A DNA stretch of 64,000 nt, from positions 48,251 through 112,250 of the forward strand of contig NZ_BQXQ01000016.1 in the NCBI RefSeq assembly GCF_030159055.1, read 5' to 3'. The DNA is from Acidovorax sp. SUPP3334. GTDB taxonomy: Bacteria > Pseudomonadota > Gammaproteobacteria > Burkholderiales > Burkholderiaceae_C. The position numbers and the translations under genes were made by a program. The notes below the pieces were generated by a model. It was not told where the DNA came from and searched no databases. It saw only the letters and a list, made by a program, of their open reading frames with translations. Within the stretch, counting starts at the first letter, position 1; the number at the start of each line of letters is the position of its first letter. This document shows positions 25,057-33,408 of the stretch, piece after piece.

Positions 25057-26529
25057 ATGTTGCAAGTCTTTTCATCGCGCAGGCCGATGGCACTGCGCGC
25101 CGCCACGTTCGTGGCGCTCGCCGGCATGGCGCTGCAGGCCCCGGCCCAGCCCCCCGTCCCGTCCCCCGACACCGCTGCCCAAGGCGCGCTGCCCCCGGCT
25201 GTGGAGGCCGCCCTGCAGCGCGCCAAGCTGCCGCGCGATGCCCTGTCGATCCTGGTGGTCGATGCGGAGGGCCGGCAGGCGCCCCGGCTCGCCTATCGTG
25301 CCCAGGTGCCGGTCAACCCGGCGTCGGTCATGAAGCTGGTCACCACCTACGCCGCGCTGGACCAGCTGGGCCCGGCATTCACCTGGGACACGCCGGTGTA
25401 CCTGGACGCCCGGCCCCAGGCCGGCAGCCTGCAGGGCAACGTGTACATCAAGGGGCAGGGCGACCCCAAGCTGGTGGTCGAGCGGCTGTGGCTGCTGATG
25501 CGCCGGCTGCGGGCGCAGGGCATTCAGGTGATCGTGGGCGACATCGTGCTGGACCGCAGCGCGTTCGACGTGCCCGACCACGACGCCGCGCGCTTCGACG
25601 GCGAGCCGCTGCGCCCCTACAACGCATCGCCCGACGCGCTGCTGGTGAACTACAAGTCGATCTCGATGACCTTCGTGCCCGATGCGGCGGCCGGCATCGC
25701 TCGCGTGCAGTACGAGCCCCCGCTGGCGGGCGTGCAATGGCCCGCCACCGTGCCGCTCGCCGCGCCGGGCGCGGACTGCGGCGACTGGCGCACGGCGCTC
25801 AAGGCCGAGCTGGCCGACCCCGCGCGCATCGCCTTCCAGGGCGTGTACCCCGCAGCCTGCGGCGAGCGGGCATGGGCGGTGGCACCCGCCGATCCCGCCG
25901 GCTACGCGGCCCGCGCCATCGAGGGCATGTGGCGCGAACTGGGCGGCAAGCTCACCGGCAGCGTGCGCGACGGGCGGGTGCCCGCCGGCCTGGTGCCGGC
26001 CTTCAGCACGCCGTCACCCGCGCTGGCCGAGGTGGTGCGCGACATCAACAAGTACAGCAACAACGTGATGACGCAGCAGGTGTTTCTCACGCTGGCGCTG
26101 CAAAAGAACGGCCGCGGCACCTTCGACGGTGCGCGTGCCGTGGTCGGACAGTGGTGGCGCCAGCGCTTTCCCGGCACCGAGGTGCCGGTGCTGGACAACG
26201 GCGCGGGCCTGAGCCGCGAGGCGCGCATCAGTGCCCAGGCGCTCGCGCGCATGCTGCAGGCGGCCTGGGCGTCGTCCGTCATGCCCGAGCTGGTGGCGTC
26301 GCTGCCGATCACCGGTGTGGACGGCACGCTGCGGCGCAGCCAGGGCCGCTCCGTGGGCGCCGCCCACCTCAAGACCGGCAGCCTGCGCGACGTGTCGGCG
26401 ATGGCCGGCTATGTGGACGGCGCCAGCGGCCGGCGCTACGTGATGGTGGCCATCGCCAACCATCCGAACGCCGCAGCGGCGCGCCCGGCCATCGAGGCGC
26501 TGGTGGACTGGGTGGCCAGCGACCGCTGA
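25057..26529 (+). CDS. dacB: D-alanyl-D-alanine carboxypeptidase/endopeptidase (PBP4)
   Basis: Periplasmic low-molecular-mass penicillin-binding protein trimming and opening peptidoglycan cross-links. The 490-aa protein carries a signal peptide (hydrophobic VALAGMALQAPAQ). The class C motifs are all present: SVMK with the catalytic Ser, KYSNNVM (SNN) and HLKTGSL (KTG). The long insertion between the first two motifs is typical of the DacB/S13 family. Start: ATG giving MLQVFSSRRPMALRAA; a second Met at codon 11 is possible. Flanking genes are unrelated. Confidence 0.94.
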   Translation: MLQVFSSRRPMALRAATFVALAGMALQAPAQPPVPSPDTAAQGALPPAVEAALQRAKLPRDALSILVVDAEGRQAPRLAYRAQVPVNPASVMKLVTTYAALDQLGPAFTWDTPVYLDARPQAGSLQGNVYIKGQGDPKLVVERLWLLMRRLRAQGIQVIVGDIVLDRSAFDVPDHDAARFDGEPLRPYNASPDALLVNYKSISMTFVPDAAAGIARVQYEPPLAGVQWPATVPLAAPGADCGDWRTALKAELADPARIAFQGVYPAACGERAWAVAPADPAGYAARAIEGMWRELGGKLTGSVRDGRVPAGLVPAFSTPSPALAEVVRDINKYSNNVMTQQVFLTLALQKNGRGTFDGARAVVGQWWRQRFPGTEVPVLDNGAGLSREARISAQALARMLQAAWASSVMPELVASLPITGVDGTLRRSQGRSVGAAHLKTGSLRDVSAMAGYVDGASGRRYVMVAIANHPNAAAARPAIEALVDWVASDR

Positions 26530-26629
26530 GAAAGGCCGCAGCGCGCGCGGTGCTCCGCCGGGGCGCGACGGGGCAGGTATCGGTACTTCCCCTGTGCCGC
26601 GCCGGGGAAGTGCGGGTTTACGATAGGTC

Positions 26630-26657
26630 TTGGTAAAACGCACGACCGTGCTATTTT
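26630..26657 (+). promoter_or_regulatory. Candidate sigma-70 promoter of the SGNH lipoprotein gene
   Basis: TTGGTA, 16-base spacer, TATTTT, ending about 20 bases before the chosen TTG start; the leader would be short but would include the GGAG. Confidence 0.35.
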
Positions 26658-26677
26658 TCAACCTGACGGAGTACACC

Positions 26678-27835
26678 TTGATCTCGAAAATCACAAAAAA
26701 CAGAGCTTCCTGGGCAGTAACCGCACTGGCGGCGGCATCCCTGCTCGCCGCATGCGGAGGCGGCGGGTCGGACACGACCCCCGCCGTGAGCGTGAATTCG
26801 GTGAAGGTCATGGGCGATAGCCTGGCCGACAGCGGCACGTTCGGCTTCAAGTTCACCGTGCAGGGCACGGCGGCCACAGGCGCCGGCTCCAGCGCCGTCT
26901 GGCCCGAGCGCGTCGCCACGACCTACGGCCAGACCCTGTGCCCGCACTACCTGTCCAGCGGCACCGCGTTCACCACCCGTGCCGAGTGCACCAACTACGC
27001 CGTGGGCGGCGGGCGCATCAATCACCTGACCGCGCCCACCTCGCCAGCGTCCATCACCCGCCAGATCCAGGATGCCGGCGCGGCTGGCTTCTCCGACCGC
27101 GATCTGGTGCTGATCGACGGCGGCGCCAACGATGCGGCCGATCTGATCGGCGCATACCTGCGCATCCCGAGCGATGGCGGCGCCGCCTACCGCGCCGTGC
27201 TGGGCACGCTGCTGGACGCCAACACCATCACCGCCGCCATGAACGGCGGCGCGACCGGCATGGCGCAGGTGGGCGGGCTGTACATGCAGACGCTGGCAAC
27301 GCGCTTTGCCGCCACCATCAAGACCAACACGCTGGACAAGGGCGCCAAGCGCGTGGCGGTGCTCAACGCACCGGGCATCACCGTGACCCCCCGGTTCCGT
27401 CTGGTGGTGGCATCCATCGCCGCTTCGAGCGGCGCGGCCGCCGCAGCCCAGGCCGAAGCGCTGTTCGACGGCTGGATCCAGGCCTACAACGCCCGCCTGG
27501 CCGCCAGCCTGGGCACCGACAGCCGCCTGGCGTTGGTGGACTTCTACAGCTCGTTCAAGGACCAGGCCACCAATCCGGTCCAGTACCAGCTGACCAACGT
27601 GTCGACCGCCGCCTGCCCGCCCACCGGCGTGGGCGCCGATGGCCTGCCGACCTACACCTTCCCCACCTGCACGTCGGCCGCCCTGTCGGCCCGCACACCT
27701 CCCGCAGGCGCCACGGGCGGCGCGGACTGGTGGAAGTCCTACGGCTTCGCCGACAGCTTCCATCCCACGCCCTACGGTCATCAGCTGATCGGCCAACTGG
27801 TGTCCCGTTCCCTGTCCACCGCCGGCTGGCTCTGA
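26678..27835 (+). CDS. SGNH/GDSL-family esterase lipoprotein (catalytic residues intact)
   Basis: A 385-aa secreted lipoprotein: basic N-terminus, hydrophobic AVTALAAASLLA and lipobox LAAC followed by a Gly/Ser tether. SGNH blocks are all present: GDSLADSG (nucleophile Ser), NYAVGGGR (Gly), GGANDAAD (Asn) and DSFHPTPYGH (Asp and His). Expected activity is hydrolysis of an ester in lipids or polymers at the outer membrane; substrate unknown. Start: TTG at 26678, six bases after GACGGAG, which gives a compact signal peptide; the frame is open to another TTG at 26630 but that adds residues with no signal-peptide logic. Followed after 29 bases by an OmpW gene. Confidence 0.87.
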   Translation: MISKITKNRASWAVTALAAASLLAACGGGGSDTTPAVSVNSVKVMGDSLADSGTFGFKFTVQGTAATGAGSSAVWPERVATTYGQTLCPHYLSSGTAFTTRAECTNYAVGGGRINHLTAPTSPASITRQIQDAGAAGFSDRDLVLIDGGANDAADLIGAYLRIPSDGGAAYRAVLGTLLDANTITAAMNGGATGMAQVGGLYMQTLATRFAATIKTNTLDKGAKRVAVLNAPGITVTPRFRLVVASIAASSGAAAAAQAEALFDGWIQAYNARLAASLGTDSRLALVDFYSSFKDQATNPVQYQLTNVSTAACPPTGVGADGLPTYTFPTCTSAALSARTPPAGATGGADWWKSYGFADSFHPTPYGHQLIGQLVSRSLSTAGWL

Positions 27836-27864
27836 GCCCGCGCCCGACCCATCAAGGAGTTTTC

Positions 27865-28536
27865 ATGAAGCCATTTTCCTGGGCCTGCGTGGCGATCGCC
27901 GCGGCAGCCCTCTGCGGCACGGCCAGCGCACAAGTGGCGGGCACGTTGAGCGTGCGCGTGGGCGCCACCCAGATTTCGCCGCAAACCAAAAGCGGCAACC
28001 TGAGCGCGCCGAGCTTTCCCGACACCCGTGTGGACGTTCGTTCCGACACCACCCTGACCGGCGGGCTGAACTACATGCTGACCGACCACTGGGCCGTGGA
28101 TGTGCCTGTCGGCCTGCCTTTCAAGCACGCGTTCTATGGCGACGGAGCCATCGGCGGCGTGGGCAAGGTGGGCGAGACCAAGGTGGTGCCCGCCACGGTC
28201 ATCGCGCAGTACCGATTCCTGGAGGCCAATGCGGCCTTCCGACCGTATGTGGGCGTGGGCGTGACGTATGCCAAGTTCTTCAAGGAGCGCACCACCGCCA
28301 CGCTGAACGCGATGACCGGCGGCACGCCGGCCAATCCCATCACCGCGTCGATCGACGACAAGTGGGGTGCGACGGCGCAAGTCGGCTTCGTATGGCAGTT
28401 CAACGAGCGCTGGTTCGTGGACGCGGCCTATTACAAGACCGCCCTCAAGACCACCACCCACCTGTCCACGGGGCAGAGCATCGCCATCAAGCTCAACCCC
28501 AACGTGTTCACGGTCGGCATCGGCTACCGGTTCTGA
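27865..28536 (+). CDS. OmpW-family outer membrane protein
   Basis: A 223-aa small beta-barrel. A Sec signal peptide ends GTASA-Q. The mature part has the family pattern VRVGATQISPQTKSGNLS, the TLTGGLNYMLTDHWAVDV segment, the FRPYVGVGVTYAKFF strand and the terminal aromatic strand VFTVGIGYRF. OmpW proteins form narrow hydrophobic channels for small apolar molecules. Ribosome-binding site AAGGAG is at 27854-27859. It is probably co-transcribed with the upstream esterase, suggesting uptake or efflux linked to ester hydrolysis, but that is inference. A bidirectional terminator follows. Confidence 0.92.
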   Translation: MKPFSWACVAIAAAALCGTASAQVAGTLSVRVGATQISPQTKSGNLSAPSFPDTRVDVRSDTTLTGGLNYMLTDHWAVDVPVGLPFKHAFYGDGAIGGVGKVGETKVVPATVIAQYRFLEANAAFRPYVGVGVTYAKFFKERTTATLNAMTGGTPANPITASIDDKWGATAQVGFVWQFNERWFVDAAYYKTALKTTTHLSTGQSIAIKLNPNVFTVGIGYRF

Positions 28537-28584
28537 CGGCAGCCGCCTGGATTGCCACCCCGTGCGAGCCACGGGAGCGGGCAT

Positions 28585-28613
28585 AAAAAAGCCGACCCGA
28601 GGGTCGGCTTTTT
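28585..28613. terminator. Bidirectional Rho-independent terminator
   Basis: A run of A, GCCGACCC, a two-base loop, GGGTCGGC, then TTTTT. It sits between the convergent OmpW gene and the second SGNH lipoprotein and can serve both. Confidence 0.9.
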
Positions 28614-28632
28614 CCATGGGCGTGCGCCGTGC

Positions 28633-29586
28633 TTACCAGCGAGCGCGCAGGCGGTCGTACGCGTAGGTGCCGAACTGGCGCTGGGCCGAAGGCGTGAAGT
28701 ACACGGGGTCGGCGAACACGTACTTGTCCTGGGCAGCGCCCGGCAGCAGCGTGGAGGCGTTGCACAGCAGCGAATTGACCCGGCCTGCGCCGATGCCGAT
28801 GCCGTTGTTCGCGTCCACCGACGTGCAGACGGCGTTGTCCTTGTCGGTGAAGCCGTAGCCCGATGGCGAGCCCACGAACACATTGCCGTAGTAGGCCAGG
28901 TCCACGTACAGCACCGTGGTGCCCAGGTCTTCGATGTTCACCAGCAGGGCCTGGTTGAACTGCGTGCTGGCGTTGCTCAGCAGCGTGGTCTGGTTGATCG
29001 ACACGGCCCAGGGGCTCTTGCCCAGGTCGTACGTGCCGGTCACCACCACGTGCTTGGCACCGGCGTTGGACAGGCGGCGCACCTGCGCGGCCAGTTCCTT
29101 GCCGGCCGTGGCCGCATTGGCCAGGAACTGCGCGCTGGTCTGCGTGCCCGCGTTCACCGCGGCCATGCCGGCGATCACGTCGCTGATGCCGCCGTTGATC
29201 ATGACCAGATCGTTTTCAGCGAAGCCGCCCTTGGACAGGAAGGTGTCGATCTGCTGGGTGACGGACGGGGTGGTGGTGCGGCCGGCCGCGTCGGTCGTGG
29301 CCGTCACGCGGGCGTTGCCCTGGGCGTAGCCCGTGCCGCCTGCAGCCGCGGGCGTGAAGGTCTTGCCGTAGTTGTTGGCGATCTGCTGGGTCCAGTTGTT
29401 GATGCTGCCGTCGTTGACCGTGTAGCGGGCGCCGTTTTGGCCCATATCGCTGAAGCCGTCACCGAACGTGATGAACCGGTCGGGCGTGATGGCCGACTCG
29501 GTTGTGCTTGAACCGCAAGCCGCGAGCAACGTGGCCGTTGCACAAGCGGCGACCACGAGGGTGCGGCGCATCCAATTTGCTGCCAT
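28633..29586 (-). CDS. SGNH/GDSL-like lipoprotein lacking catalytic residues
   Basis: A 317-aa lipoprotein (hydrophobic VVAACATATLLA, lipobox LAAC) with SGNH architecture but degenerate blocks. Block I is FGDGFSDMG, with Gly (codon GGC) in place of the nucleophile Ser. Block II reads GYAQGNAR. Block III is NGGISDV, with Ser where Asn is expected. Block V is DPVYFTPSAQ, with no His at the DxxH position. The fold appears preserved and the frame is intact, so it is not simple decay. A binding or structural role is more likely than hydrolysis. A GGAGA ribosome-binding site supports the start. It is convergent with the OmpW gene. Confidence 0.85.
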   Translation of the reverse strand: MAANWMRRTLVVAACATATLLAACGSSTTESAITPDRFITFGDGFSDMGQNGARYTVNDGSINNWTQQIANNYGKTFTPAAAGGTGYAQGNARVTATTDAAGRTTTPSVTQQIDTFLSKGGFAENDLVMINGGISDVIAGMAAVNAGTQTSAQFLANAATAGKELAAQVRRLSNAGAKHVVVTGTYDLGKSPWAVSINQTTLLSNASTQFNQALLVNIEDLGTTVLYVDLAYYGNVFVGSPSGYGFTDKDNAVCTSVDANNGIGIGAGRVNSLLCNASTLLPGAAQDKYVFADPVYFTPSAQRQFGTYAYDRLRARW

Positions 29587-29674
29587 GGGTTTTTCTCCAG
29601 AAAATGTGGCGAGAGTTTAACGACTGGCGCGGCGTGGCCTGCAACAGGGCGTGCAATAGGTCTATGGTCCGGCC

Positions 29675-30685
29675 CTATGCCGCCGCGGCGCGCTGCAGGC
29701 GGTCGCGCACGCCCTCCCATTCGGGGGTGGCGGGCGGGGTTTCGATCCAGATCAGCTTCACGCCCTCGTCGTCGAAGGCGCGCAGCACGGCAAACAGCTG
29801 CTTCGCGGTGGCTGCGGCGTCGTCGGGCATGCGCCGCACCTGCACCTTGGCCGACCGTGGGCGCAGCGCGCTGCGCGCATAGACCGCCAGGTGCGCGGCA
29901 TCGGCGCCCAGCAGGTCCAGCCCGGTCTGCAGGGCCTTGGCATCCATCAGGCGCACCTTCGCCGCGGGGGCGTAGTGGGCTTCCAGCGTGCCTGATGCCC
30001 GTGGCGTATGCGCGGGCAGCTCTTCTTTCGATAGCGGCGCCAGGCCGCAGGCCTCGGCGATCTGCGCGCGGGTGATCGCCCCGGGGCGCAGCAGCACCGG
30101 CACGCCGCGCGTGCAATCGACGATGGTCGATTCGATGCCCACGCCGCAGGGCCCGCCGTCCAGCACCAGCAGCGCATCGCCCAGTTCGTCCTGCACATGC
30201 AGGGCGGTGGTGGGGCTCACGCGGCCGAAACGGTTGGCGCTGGGCGCGGCCACGCCCCAAACGGGGTGGCCTTCCAGCGCGGGGGCTTCCGAGGCGCAGG
30301 CGCGCAGCACGGCCTGGGCAACGGGATGGGCGGGGCAGCGCAGGCCCACGCTGTCCTGGCCGCCCGTGGCTGCCGTGGCCACGCCGGGCCGGCGCGGCAG
30401 GATGAGGGTGAGCGGGCCGGGCCAGAACGCATCGACCAGCGCCTGTGCAAACGCGGGCACCTCGCTGGCGAAGTGGGCGATGCCTGCCGCGTCGGCCACG
30501 TGCACGATCAGCGGGTGGTCGCTCGGCCGTCCCTTGGCCGAGAAGATCTGCGCCACGGCCGCATCGCTGGCCGCGTCGGCCGCAAGGCCATACACCGTCT
30601 CGGTAGGCAGTCCCAGCAGCGCGCCCGTGCGCAGGGCGCGCGCGGCGGCGGCGATGGATTCGGGGCGTTGGCCGTCGAGGATCAT
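29675..30685 (-). CDS. tsaC: L-threonylcarbamoyladenylate synthase (Sua5 type)
   Basis: Makes threonylcarbamoyl-AMP from threonine, bicarbonate and ATP for tRNA t6A. At 336 aa this is the long Sua5/YwlC form. The catalytic domain (1-210) contains GLPTETVYGLAADA, IFSAKGRPSDHPLIVHV and FWPGPLTLIL, then VGLRCPAHP, VAAPSANRFGRVSPTTA and ESTIVDCT. After SPGxxxxHYAP-like ASGTLEAHYAP comes the C-terminal Sua5 domain. It lies 17 bases downstream of purK on the same strand, so it is probably the last gene of a purE-purK-tsaC operon. Confidence 0.93.
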   Translation of the reverse strand: MILDGQRPESIAAAARALRTGALLGLPTETVYGLAADAASDAAVAQIFSAKGRPSDHPLIVHVADAAGIAHFASEVPAFAQALVDAFWPGPLTLILPRRPGVATAATGGQDSVGLRCPAHPVAQAVLRACASEAPALEGHPVWGVAAPSANRFGRVSPTTALHVQDELGDALLVLDGGPCGVGIESTIVDCTRGVPVLLRPGAITRAQIAEACGLAPLSKEELPAHTPRASGTLEAHYAPAAKVRLMDAKALQTGLDLLGADAAHLAVYARSALRPRSAKVQVRRMPDDAAATAKQLFAVLRAFDDEGVKLIWIETPPATPEWEGVRDRLQRAAAA

Positions 30686-30702
30686 GTCGCGTCAGGCCCG
30701 GA

Positions 30703-31881
30703 TCAGAACGCCGCGATGCCCAGCAGCGCTGCGGCCTGCAGCGCGTTGGCGCGCGCGGCTTCCACGGTGGGCGCCGTGACATTCAGGTGGCCCATCTTGC
30801 GGCCTGGCTTGGCCTCGGCCTTGCCGTACAGGTGCAGATGCGTGCCGGGCAGCGCCAGCACGGCTTCCCACGCCGGCGTGCGGGCGTGCGGGCCGCCAGC
30901 GAACCACAGGTCTCCCAGCAGGTTGAGCATCACGGCCGGGCTGTGCTGGCGTGGCTGCGTGAGCGGCAGGCCGGCCATGGCGCGAACCTGCAATTCGAAC
31001 TGCGACACATCGCAGGCGTTCTGGCTGTAGTGGCCGCTGTTGTGCGGGCGCGGGGCGATCTCGTTGACCACCAGTTCGCCGCCGTCGAGCACGAAGAACT
31101 CCACGCACAGCACGCCCACGTAGTCCAGTCCGTTTGCTATCGATTTGGAAGCATTCACCGCATGTTCCACTAGGGCATGAGGCATATTTCCCTCATGAAC
31201 CTCGGTGACCGCCAGAATGCCGTCCCGGTGCAGATTGCGCTGCACGGGCAGGTGCACGCAGGTGCCGTCGGCCCCGCGCGCCACGATCACCGAGCATTCG
31301 AGCGCCAGGGGCAGCCTCTTTTCCAGCACGCACGGGACGCGGCCCATGGCCTGCCAGGCGGCGGCCAGCTCGGCCGGCGTCTTCACGCGGGACTGGCCCT
31401 TGCCGTCGTAGCCCATGCGGGCGGTTTTCAAGATGCCCGGCAGGAGATCGGGCGCCACGGCCGCCAGATCGGCGGGGGTCTCGATCACGGCGTAGGGCGC
31501 GCAGGGCACGCCGCAGCGCACGAAGTGGGCTTTTTCCTGGGCGCGGTCCTGCGCGATGGCCACGGCGCTCGCGGCCGGAGCCACCGGCCGCTCGGCGCCC
31601 AGCGTGCGCAGCGCCTGGGCCGGCACGTTCTCGAATTCGGTCGTGATGGCATCGCACAGGCCCGCCAGTTGCGCGAGGCCGTCCGGGTCTTCATACGCGG
31701 TGCGGATGTGGTGGTGGCTCACCCGGCCGGCGGGGCTGTCGGCATCGGCATCCAGCACGGCCGTGAAGTAGCCCATGGCCTGCGCCGCGTGCACGAACAT
31801 GCGGCCGAGCTGGCCGCCGCCGACCACGCCGAGCGTGCTGCCGGGCAGCAGCGGGCGCGCCGGGCTCGTGGGCGCGCTCAT
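30703..31881 (-). CDS. purK: 5-(carboxyamino)imidazole ribonucleotide synthase
   Basis: ATP-grasp enzyme of de novo purine synthesis, carboxylating AIR to N5-CAIR for PurE. The 392-aa protein begins with [22 protein letters not shown] and has the ATP-grasp core [14 protein letters not shown], an [12 protein letters not shown] stretch and metal-binding [15 protein letters not shown]. Residues about 230-250 ([20 protein letters not shown]) are encoded by a copy of the dispersed repeat, replacing the usual helix just before the conserved [12 protein letters not shown]. The start overlaps purE (ATGA). Since the frame is clean and all motifs are kept, the enzyme is probably active. Confidence 0.94.
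   Translation of the reverse strand: MSAPTSPARPLLPGSTLGVVGGGQLGRMFVHAAQAMGYFTAVLDADADSPAGRVSHHHIRTAYEDPDGLAQLAGLCDAITTEFENVPAQALRTLGAERPVAPAASAVAIAQDRAQEKAHFVRCGVPCAPYAVIETPADLAAVAPDLLPGILKTARMGYDGKGQSRVKTPAELAAAWQAMGRVPCVLEKRLPLALECSVIVARGADGTCVHLPVQRNLHRDGILAVTEVHEGNMPHALVEHAVNASKSIANGLDYVGVLCVEFFVLDGGELVVNEIAPRPHNSGHYSQNACDVSQFELQVRAMAGLPLTQPRQHSPAVMLNLLGDLWFAGGPHARTPAWEAVLALPGTHLHLYGKAEAKPGRKMGHLNVTAPTVEAARANALQAAALLGIAAF
31136..31190 (+). repeat. Dispersed repeat copy 4 (type II), inside purK
   Basis: GCTATCGATTTGGAAGC, then CATGTTCCACTAGGGCATGAGGC. The CATGTTNCACTAGGGC block matches copy 6 closely (15 of 16 bases). It lies antisense to purK and is open in the purK frame. Confidence 0.8.
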
Positions 31882-32375
31882 GCGGACACCGGGGGCAGGG
31901 CCATGGCGCGCGCCGCGGCCGTCTGCTCGGCACGGAAGGCTTCGAGCTTCGTGCGCAATGCCGGGTCCTCGGTCGCCAGCAGGGCCACGGCAAAGAGCGC
32001 CGCATTGGCCGCGCCGGCCGTGCCGATGGCGAAGGTGGCCACGGGAATGCCCTTGGGCATCTGCACGATGCTGTGCAGCGAATCCACGCCCTGCAGATGG
32101 CGGCTGGCCACCGGAACGCCCAGCACCGGCACGGTGGTCTTGGCGGCGATCATGCCCGGCAGGTGGGCGGCCCCGCCCGCACCGGCGATGATGGCCTTGA
32201 GCCCGGCGCCGGCCGCCGCTTCCGCGTAGGCGAACATGTCGTCCGGCATGCGGTGGGCCGAGACCACGCGGGCTTCGTGGGGGATGCCGAATTGCTGGAG
32301 AATCTGCACTGCGTGCTGCATGGTCTCCCAGTCGCTGCTGGAGCCCATGACCACACCGATCTGGATGGGTTTCAT
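31878..32375 (-). CDS. purE: N5-carboxyaminoimidazole ribonucleotide mutase
   Basis: Class I PurE, moving the carboxylate of N5-CAIR to CAIR. The 165-aa sequence has the phosphate/active-site segment [13 protein letters not shown], the [15 protein letters not shown] stretch with the catalytic His and [14 protein letters not shown]. The [19 protein letters not shown] segment and [14 protein letters not shown] follow. It precedes and overlaps purK by four bases, the usual order, and a TAAAAT -10-like box lies upstream. Identity is certain. Confidence 0.96.
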   Translation of the reverse strand: MKPIQIGVVMGSSSDWETMQHAVQILQQFGIPHEARVVSAHRMPDDMFAYAEAAAGAGLKAIIAGAGGAAHLPGMIAAKTTVPVLGVPVASRHLQGVDSLHSIVQMPKGIPVATFAIGTAGAANAALFAVALLATEDPALRTKLEAFRAEQTAAARAMALPPVSA

Positions 32376-32423
32376 GTGAGTGGGGCGCTGGAGAACCGGC
32401 CGCCCGCCGAAGTGGAACCCGCG

Positions 32424-32429
32424 ATTTTA
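32424..32429 (-). promoter_or_regulatory. Candidate -10 box of purE
   Basis: TAAAAT followed by CGCGGG on the minus strand, about 50 bases before the purE start, in the short gap shared with the divergent thioredoxin-like gene. Confidence 0.4.
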
Positions 32430-32467
32430 CTTTTTGTGTGCCGAGCGCACCCACCATTCCTGAACAC

Positions 32468-33376
32468 ATGATCGATGTCACCGTAGAGAATTTTGAAACC
32501 GAAGTCATCGCCGCCTCGATGGAAGTGCCCGTGCTGGTAGACTTCTGGGCCCCCTGGTGCGGGCCTTGCAAGTCGCTCGGCCCCATCCTGGAAAAGCTCG
32601 AAACGGAATACGAAGGCCGTTTCAAGCTCGTGAAGATCGACTCCGACCAGGAGCAGCAGATCGCCGGCATGTTCGGCATCCGCAGCATTCCCACCTGCGT
32701 GCTGCTGATGAACGGCCAACCCGTCGATGGCTTCACGGGCGCCCAGCCCGAAGGCCAGGTGCGCGCCTTCCTCGACAAGCACGTGCCCACCGCCGAAGCG
32801 GCCCTGGCCGAAGAGGAAGAAGAACTGGCGCTGGACGCGCTGGCCGAAGGCGACACCGACACGGCGCTGGAAAAGCTCCAGCACGCCGTTGCCACCGATC
32901 CTGCCAACGACGAAGCCCGCTTCGACTACGTCAAGCTGCTGCTGCAACTGGGCCGCGAGGACGATGCCAAGGCCGCTTTCGCCCCGGTGATCGCCAAGGC
33001 CCCGGGGTCGCGCAAGCTGGGCGCGCTCAAGGCCTGGATGGATGCTATCGATTTCGTAGCTATGGAGGCAAGCGATCCGGCGGCAATGGCCGATTTCGAT
33101 GCCAAAATCGCCGCCAACCGCCGTGACTTCGATGCGCGCTTCGCCCGTGCCCGCTGGTTCATGGCGCACCAGCGCTGGACCGAGGCGATGGACGAACTGC
33201 TGGAAATCCTCATGCGCGACAAGGCCTGGAACGACGAGGCCGCACGCAAGACCTGCGTGGCCGTGCTCGAGATCATCGAGCCGCCCCGGGTGAAGGTGGC
33301 CGAGGGCCAGATTCCTCCGCAAGACCCGGTGGTCGCGACCTATCGCCGCCGCCTGTCCAGCGTGGTGCTGAGCTGA
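32468..33376 (+). CDS. cnoX: Thioredoxin-domain chaperone (CnoX/YbbN-like)
   Basis: A 302-aa protein with an N-terminal thioredoxin fold (residues 1-110) carrying a complete CGPC redox motif in WAPWCGPCK, the cis-Pro loop RSIPT, and a C-terminal helical TPR-like region. CnoX proteins pass oxidatively damaged clients to GroEL/DnaK; unlike E. coli CnoX the active-site cysteines are present, so it may also be redox-active. The frame opens at a GTG (32438), but ATG at 32468 gives the conserved MIDVTVENFETEVI. Residues about 193-203 (DAIDFVAMEAS) derive from a repeat copy. Divergent from purE. Confidence 0.87.
   Translation: MIDVTVENFETEVIAASMEVPVLVDFWAPWCGPCKSLGPILEKLETEYEGRFKLVKIDSDQEQQIAGMFGIRSIPTCVLLMNGQPVDGFTGAQPEGQVRAFLDKHVPTAEAALAEEEEELALDALAEGDTDTALEKLQHAVATDPANDEARFDYVKLLLQLGREDDAKAAFAPVIAKAPGSRKLGALKAWMDAIDFVAMEASDPAAMADFDAKIAANRRDFDARFARARWFMAHQRWTEAMDELLEILMRDKAWNDEAARKTCVAVLEIIEPPRVKVAEGQIPPQDPVVATYRRRLSSVVLS
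33044..33075 (+). repeat. Dispersed repeat copy 5 (hairpin part), inside cnoX
   Basis: GCTATCGATTTCGTAGC followed by TATGGAGGCAAGCG. Only the hairpin end is clear. It is in frame between two TPR helices. Confidence 0.55.
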
Positions 33377-33408
33377 CCGGCGCCCAGGCCACCGAAACAG
33401 CCCGGCCC

